The translations under genes and the position numbers were made by a program. Below are positions 60,643 through 64,000 of a stretch of DNA of 64,000 bases, piece after piece. How positions within the stretch are numbered: position 1 is the first letter of the stretch; each line of letters starts with the position of its first letter. The stretch is from Streptomyces katrae (GTDB taxonomy: Bacteria; Actinomycetota; Actinomycetes; Streptomycetales; Streptomycetaceae). Below the pieces are notes generated by a model that was not told where the DNA came from, ran no database searches, and was given only the letters and a program-made list of their open reading frames with translations. The stretch is from NCBI RefSeq assembly GCF_002028425.1, contig NZ_CP020042.1, positions 372,001 to 436,000 of the forward strand. Reading direction: 5' to 3'.

Positions 60643-61896
60643 TCAGAACCAGGTGATGGTCAGGGCGAAGGACGTGCCTGCCGTGGCTCCCGTGGAGTCC
60701 GTTGCGGTGGCGGTGATCTGGGTCGTGCCGGTGCTCCAGGGTTTGCCGGTGATGCGGCCCGAGGCGGGGTCGAGGGTCAGGCCCCAGGGGAGGGTGGTCG
60801 TGGCGTAGCGGACGGGGGGTGTGCCGCCGGTGGTGGTGAGCTGGATGGTGCAGGGCTGGGTGAACGTGCAGCTCCGGGGGCCGGGGCTGGGGAAGACCAG
60901 GTTGCCGGGGGTCGGGGTGGGGGTGGGGTTGGCGTGGGGGTGGGGGTTGGCGTGGGGTGGGGGTCGAGGTGCAGGCGGGGGTGGCTTCCGGGGGAGGGGG
61001 ACCTGCCAGATCTGGGGGTCGTTCTCCGAGCCGACCAGGAGGTGGGTGCAGTCCGCGTACGTGAGCGCCTCGCCCTGGGGCTGGGACGGGAGGGCGACGT
61101 CCGCGAGTTTGGTGCCCGCCGTGTCGTAGACGGAGGCCGTGTTGGCGCCCAGGGGGCCGCCGCTGCGCAGGGCGTACGAGGCGCCGCTCGGGGAGAAGGC
61201 TCCGTCGGTGGCGAACACCGGGGCCGGGCCGACCGGGGTGAGGGTGTTGACCTGGCCGGTCAGCGGTGGGAGCGGGGCCTGGTAGAGGCGGCCCGGGGCG
61301 CCGATCTGCTTGGCGGCGATGAACATCCGGCCGGTGAGCGGGTCGGCGAGCAGGGACTCCGCGTCGTGCCGGCCGTCGGCGTAGGCGAAGCGGTAGGTGG
61401 TGGGGGTGACGGTGGCGTTCGTGAGCTGTTCGGGTTCGGGAAAGCCGTGGACCGTGATCTCGGCGCGGCCGGCGAAGTTGTCGCCGATGTCTCCCACGAG
61501 GACGGCCGGGGAGCCGGTGGCGGCGTCCTTGCCCAGGGACAGGCCTTCCCAGTCGGTATTGGTGACGCCGGCGAGCGTGAAGGTGGCCTTCAGGATGCCG
61601 GTGGGGCCGGTGCAGTCGATCGCGAAGACCTGGTTGGTGTTGCCGCTGTCGTTGACGGCGTAGAAGACGCCCGGGTGCCGGCGGCTCATCGCGAGCCCGC
61701 TGAATTCGGTCAGGCCCGGCGGCAGGGTGCACTTCTTCTCGGCCGCCGGACCGGCGGCCGGCGCAGGGGCCGGGGCGGGCGCCGCTGCGGCGTCGGCGCC
61801 GGCCGCCCAGGCCAGCGCGGGCAGGAGCGTGGCCAGGGCAGCGGTCGCGAGGGCGGCGGCCCGTTGGGGTGTCAGGAGTCGGGGCATGCGGACCAT
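60643..61896 (-). CDS. Secreted beta-propeller protein with Ig-like tail
   Basis: A 417-aa exported protein. The signal peptide covers the first ~30 residues (LATAALATLLPALAWAAGA). A propeller-like region follows (about 45-300: FSGLAMSRRHPGVFYAVNDS, NTDWEGLSLGKDAATGSPAV, ESLLADPLTGRMFIAAKQ). Next is a Pro/His/Asn linker (PPPHANPHPHANPTPTPTPG) and a C-terminal putative Ig-like domain (GLTLDPASGRITGKPWSTGT). No catalytic motif is clear; it may bind a polymer. The start is ATG 61896 or 61887, and no good ribosome binding site is seen for either. Confidence 0.75.
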   Translation of the reverse strand: MVRMPRLLTPQRAAALATAALATLLPALAWAAGADAAAAPAPAPAPAAGPAAEKKCTLPPGLTEFSGLAMSRRHPGVFYAVNDSGNTNQVFAIDCTGPTGILKATFTLAGVTNTDWEGLSLGKDAATGSPAVLVGDIGDNFAGRAEITVHGFPEPEQLTNATVTPTTYRFAYADGRHDAESLLADPLTGRMFIAAKQIGAPGRLYQAPLPPLTGQVNTLTPVGPAPVFATDGAFSPSGASYALRSGGPLGANTASVYDTAGTKLADVALPSQPQGEALTYADCTHLLVGSENDPQIWQVPLPRKPPPPAPRPPPHANPHPHANPTPTPTPGNLVFPSPGPRSCTFTQPCTIQLTTTGGTPPVRYATTTLPWGLTLDPASGRITGKPWSTGTTQITATATDSTGATAGTSFALTITWF

Positions 61897-62018
61897 GGGA
61901 GTGGGGCACGGCGGACATCGCCAGGGGCGGGCGACGCCCGTTCGAGCATCGTTCAATGCCGTGTGGGCATACCGCCGTTCGGCGCGCCGGGCCCAGCGCA
62001 CCCGGTCAAGGAGCCCGT

Positions 62019-62912
62019 TCAACGCGCCGGTTCGCGGACCGGGGCCTTGCGGCCGGCGTGTGCGATGAAGGCGCGGGCGGTGCGGCTCAGCGGGCGGCGG
62101 GGGTGTGCGATGCCCACCGGGCGCAGCAGGGGCGGGGAGAAGGAGCGGATCTCCGCCCTGGAGCCGAAGGCCCGTAAGACGACGTCCCGGTACCAGATGA
62201 GGGAGCCGCGGCCGTCCGTCACCCCCGTCACCCAGGCGAGGCGTTCGTCGACCTCCAGGGAGGGGACGGGCCGGACGCCCAGGCAGCTGAACATGGCCTC
62301 CATCTCGGTGCGGCGGCCCGTTCCGGGGGTCGGCAGCACCATGGGCAGTCCGTCGAGCATGCGCAGGGGGACCGGGTCGGGCAGGCGGGTGCCGATCGGG
62401 GAGATCAGCACCACCTCGCGCTCCTGGATGAAGTGCGAGGTCAGCTCCGTGTCCACCGGCAGGTCCACGAGCGCCAGCTCGGCGCGCCCCTGGCTGAGTT
62501 CCTGGACCAGCGCTTCCCTGCTGTCGTGCTGCTGGACCTTGACCTCCGCGCCGGGCCGGCCGGCGGTGAAGCCCGCGACCAGGTCGGTGGCGAGGTCCAG
62601 GGCGAGCGTGGGGGTGGTGACCAGGGTGAGGGCGGCCTGCGGGCCCCGGCCCTGGGGGGTCCCGATGTCGTCGATGGCCTCCACCGCGTTGAGCACGGTA
62701 CGGGCCAGCCGGACGACCCGGGCCCCCTCCGGCGTGAGGTCCACCCCCCTTCCCCGCCGGGCCAGCAGCTCGACGCCCAGGTCGCGCTCCATGGCCTGGA
62801 CGGCTCTTGACAGGGCGGACTGGGCGACGAAGACGGAGGCGGCGGCGCCCGTGATGGACCGGCAGTCGGCGACGGCGACGAGGTAGCGGAGTTGCGCGAG
62901 CGTGGGGGTCAT
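62019..62912 (-). CDS. LysR family regulator
   Basis: A 297-aa LysR-type regulator. The winged HTH at residues 1-60 includes QLRYLVAVADCRSITGAAAS and AQSALSRAVQAMERDLG, with a periplasmic-binding-protein-like effector domain (about 90-290) after it. It is divergent from the large gene at 63409, the usual LysR arrangement for a regulated target. Confidence 0.93.
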   Translation of the reverse strand: MTPTLAQLRYLVAVADCRSITGAAASVFVAQSALSRAVQAMERDLGVELLARRGRGVDLTPEGARVVRLARTVLNAVEAIDDIGTPQGRGPQAALTLVTTPTLALDLATDLVAGFTAGRPGAEVKVQQHDSREALVQELSQGRAELALVDLPVDTELTSHFIQEREVVLISPIGTRLPDPVPLRMLDGLPMVLPTPGTGRRTEMEAMFSCLGVRPVPSLEVDERLAWVTGVTDGRGSLIWYRDVVLRAFGSRAEIRSFSPPLLRPVGIAHPRRPLSRTARAFIAHAGRKAPVREPAR

Positions 62913-63408
62913 GAGCGGACGGTAACGGCGTGAGCATGCCGCCGTAAGAGCGCCTGGATGAACAACTGCACGATTTCCGGGGCCCGTTCATACCGGATGG
63001 GCGGCAAGGCATGCCGGTGCGGCATGAGCCGGGGGCGCCTCCGTACGCCCGCGCGTGCTCCGGTGCACGGGCCCCCCGCCGCCGATGCCGCTGGTCAGAC
63101 GGAGAGGGGCGCCGGGCCGCCGGCGCCGGCGGCCCGCACGAGGGCCCGCAGGGGCTCCGGGGGCGCGAAGGGGGGTGTTCCGCATGGCTGTTGACAGTGC
63201 GCGACGCCGCTCGCACGATGCATCGCGGCGCCGGGAGCTTGACCCTTGTTCAATCCGGTACACATCCGGGTTCCCGCCGCCCGCGTGCTCCCCGCGGCCC
63301 CGTGATGGCAGCCGCCGCCTCACTGCGTCACCGCACGCCTCACCCCGCTCTCCCCCGTTCTTCCGCCCGCACTGCGTCATGTCACACAGCACTGGAAGAG
63401 GAGCGTCC
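62913..63408. other. Divergent control region before the right-edge gene
   Basis: 496 bases between the LysR gene and the large right-edge gene. No supported coding frame. Palindromes are short. Promoter and LysR site(s) should lie here, but I could not identify a T-N11-A site with confidence. Confidence 0.45.
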
Positions 63409-64000
63409 GTGACCCCTCCCCCGCAGTCCGCCGCCATCCGCGATCTGGTCGTCGTGGTCAGCCCGTTCGAGGAGCCGCACCCCCGTGTCGTGAGCGCGGC
63501 CGCGCGCGCCGGGGCCCTGGGGCTGCTCGACCTCGGCCGGGACCCGGATGCCGCACGGCGCGCCTTCGACGAGCTGGCCCGGCTGCTCGGCCGCGGCGGT
63601 GACGCGAGCGGCGGCAACGGCAACCGCCGGTACGGCGTACGGGTGCCCGCGGGCTGCCCGACCGGCCCGGACGAGCTGCCGCCCGAGGTGGACACCGTGC
63701 TGCTGGCCGACCCCGTCCGGTACACCCCGGACCGGCTGGCCGCCTGGGCCTCGGCGGCCGGCCGGCCCCGGCTCTGGGCCGAGGTCACCAGCCCGCAGGA
63801 GGCGGCCGCGGCGGTGGCCGCCGGAGCGGACGGGCTCGTCGCCAAGGGGCACGAGTCCGGCGGCCGGGTGGGCGGGGCCACCTCCTTCGTGCTCCTGCAG
63901 CAGTTGCTCGGTGACTCCGGCCCCGGGGTTCCCGTGCGGGTCTGCGGGGGGATCGGGCCGCACACCGCGGCCGCCGCGGTGGCGGGCGGGGCCGCCGGAG
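63409..64000 (+). CDS. N-terminal part of a large gene with NMO/PfaD-like domain
   Basis: Partial: 197 codons to the right edge. It reads IRDLVVVVSPFEEPHPRVVS and ends inside the domain; AEVTSPQEAAAAVAAGADGL followed by VAKGHESGGRVGG resembles the FMN-binding and catalytic region of nitronate monooxygenase and PfaD-type enoyl reductases. Such a domain at the N terminus, next to a LysR gene, could open a multifunctional polyketide or fatty acid synthase. A stand-alone nitronate monooxygenase-like protein is the alternative. The GTG at 63409 has GGAAGAGGAG. Confidence 0.7.
   Translation, partial: MTPPPQSAAIRDLVVVVSPFEEPHPRVVSAAARAGALGLLDLGRDPDAARRAFDELARLLGRGGDASGGNGNRRYGVRVPAGCPTGPDELPPEVDTVLLADPVRYTPDRLAAWASAAGRPRLWAEVTSPQEAAAAVAAGADGLVAKGHESGGRVGGATSFVLLQQLLGDSGPGVPVRVCGGIGPHTAAAAVAGGAAG

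Overview
The window is very GC-rich, with long GC-biased reading frames, and carries marker genes of a filamentous actinomycete: a short chaplin, a subtilisin-inhibitor (SSI) protein, a gvpO-type gas vesicle cluster, an ECF41 sigma factor, BlaI/M56 regulators and many secreted hydrolases. It is most likely Streptomyces or a close relative, in an accessory part of the chromosome. No rRNA, tRNA, CRISPR array, insertion sequence or replication origin was seen.

Layout. 1-6.0 kb: an esterase/transporter/SurE region in decay. An intact type B carboxylesterase and a secreted SurE flank an MFS gene with one frameshift and a second esterase with at least three lesions. Copies of an ACACGTGT box lie at both ends. 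6.0-10 kb: secreted and surface proteins (GH26-like hydrolase, NlpC/P60 protein, chaplin) and a leaderless GNAT gene. 10-14.1 kb: an amino acid permease, then uppP divergent from blaI-M56 across a perfect 36-bp palindrome. 14.1-20.5 kb: SSI, two membrane proteins, a MerR regulator with a ladder of operator half-sites, a Nudix hydrolase, and an ECF41 sigma factor divergent from a small membrane gene that has a matching ECF41 promoter.

20.6-27.4 kb: the gas vesicle locus. gvpO-A-F-G-J-L-S-K run rightward with overlaps. Divergent from gvpO are a polyampholyte protein and a SRPBCC protein. GvpA and both divergent proteins end in a Glu-rich block followed by an Arg/Lys-rich block. 27.4-32.5 kb: UdgX-type uracil-DNA glycosylase, VOC protein, hemerythrin, epimerase, HAD phosphatase. 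33-37.8 kb: a two-gene unit (ThDP oxidase/decarboxylase and a giant FAD/Fe-S dehydrogenase) that could take a 2-hydroxyacid such as lactate to acetate. It ends in a 26-bp tandem repeat array that fills the gap to a convergent SDR gene.

39-47.6 kb: enolase-superfamily, GH15, GlxA-type regulator, MBL hydrolase, ABC exporter and a 63-aa peptide gene beside it. 47.7-50.2 kb: two gene relics abut a three-gene cassette encoding a WXG100-like protein, a protein with an N-terminal WXG100-like region and a C-terminal Amidase_6-type domain, and a membrane protein. This looks like a type VII secretion effector module. 50.4-60.5 kb: DMT transporter, PBP4-type carboxypeptidase, FBP-domain protein divergent from a TetR/GDSL pair across a TetR-type palindrome, then a Tat-exported agmatine deiminase with an APC permease and a divergent TetR. 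60.6-64 kb: a secreted propeller protein, and a LysR regulator divergent from a large gene cut by the right edge. That gene begins with a nitronate-monooxygenase/PfaD-like segment and may be the start of a polyketide or fatty acid synthase.
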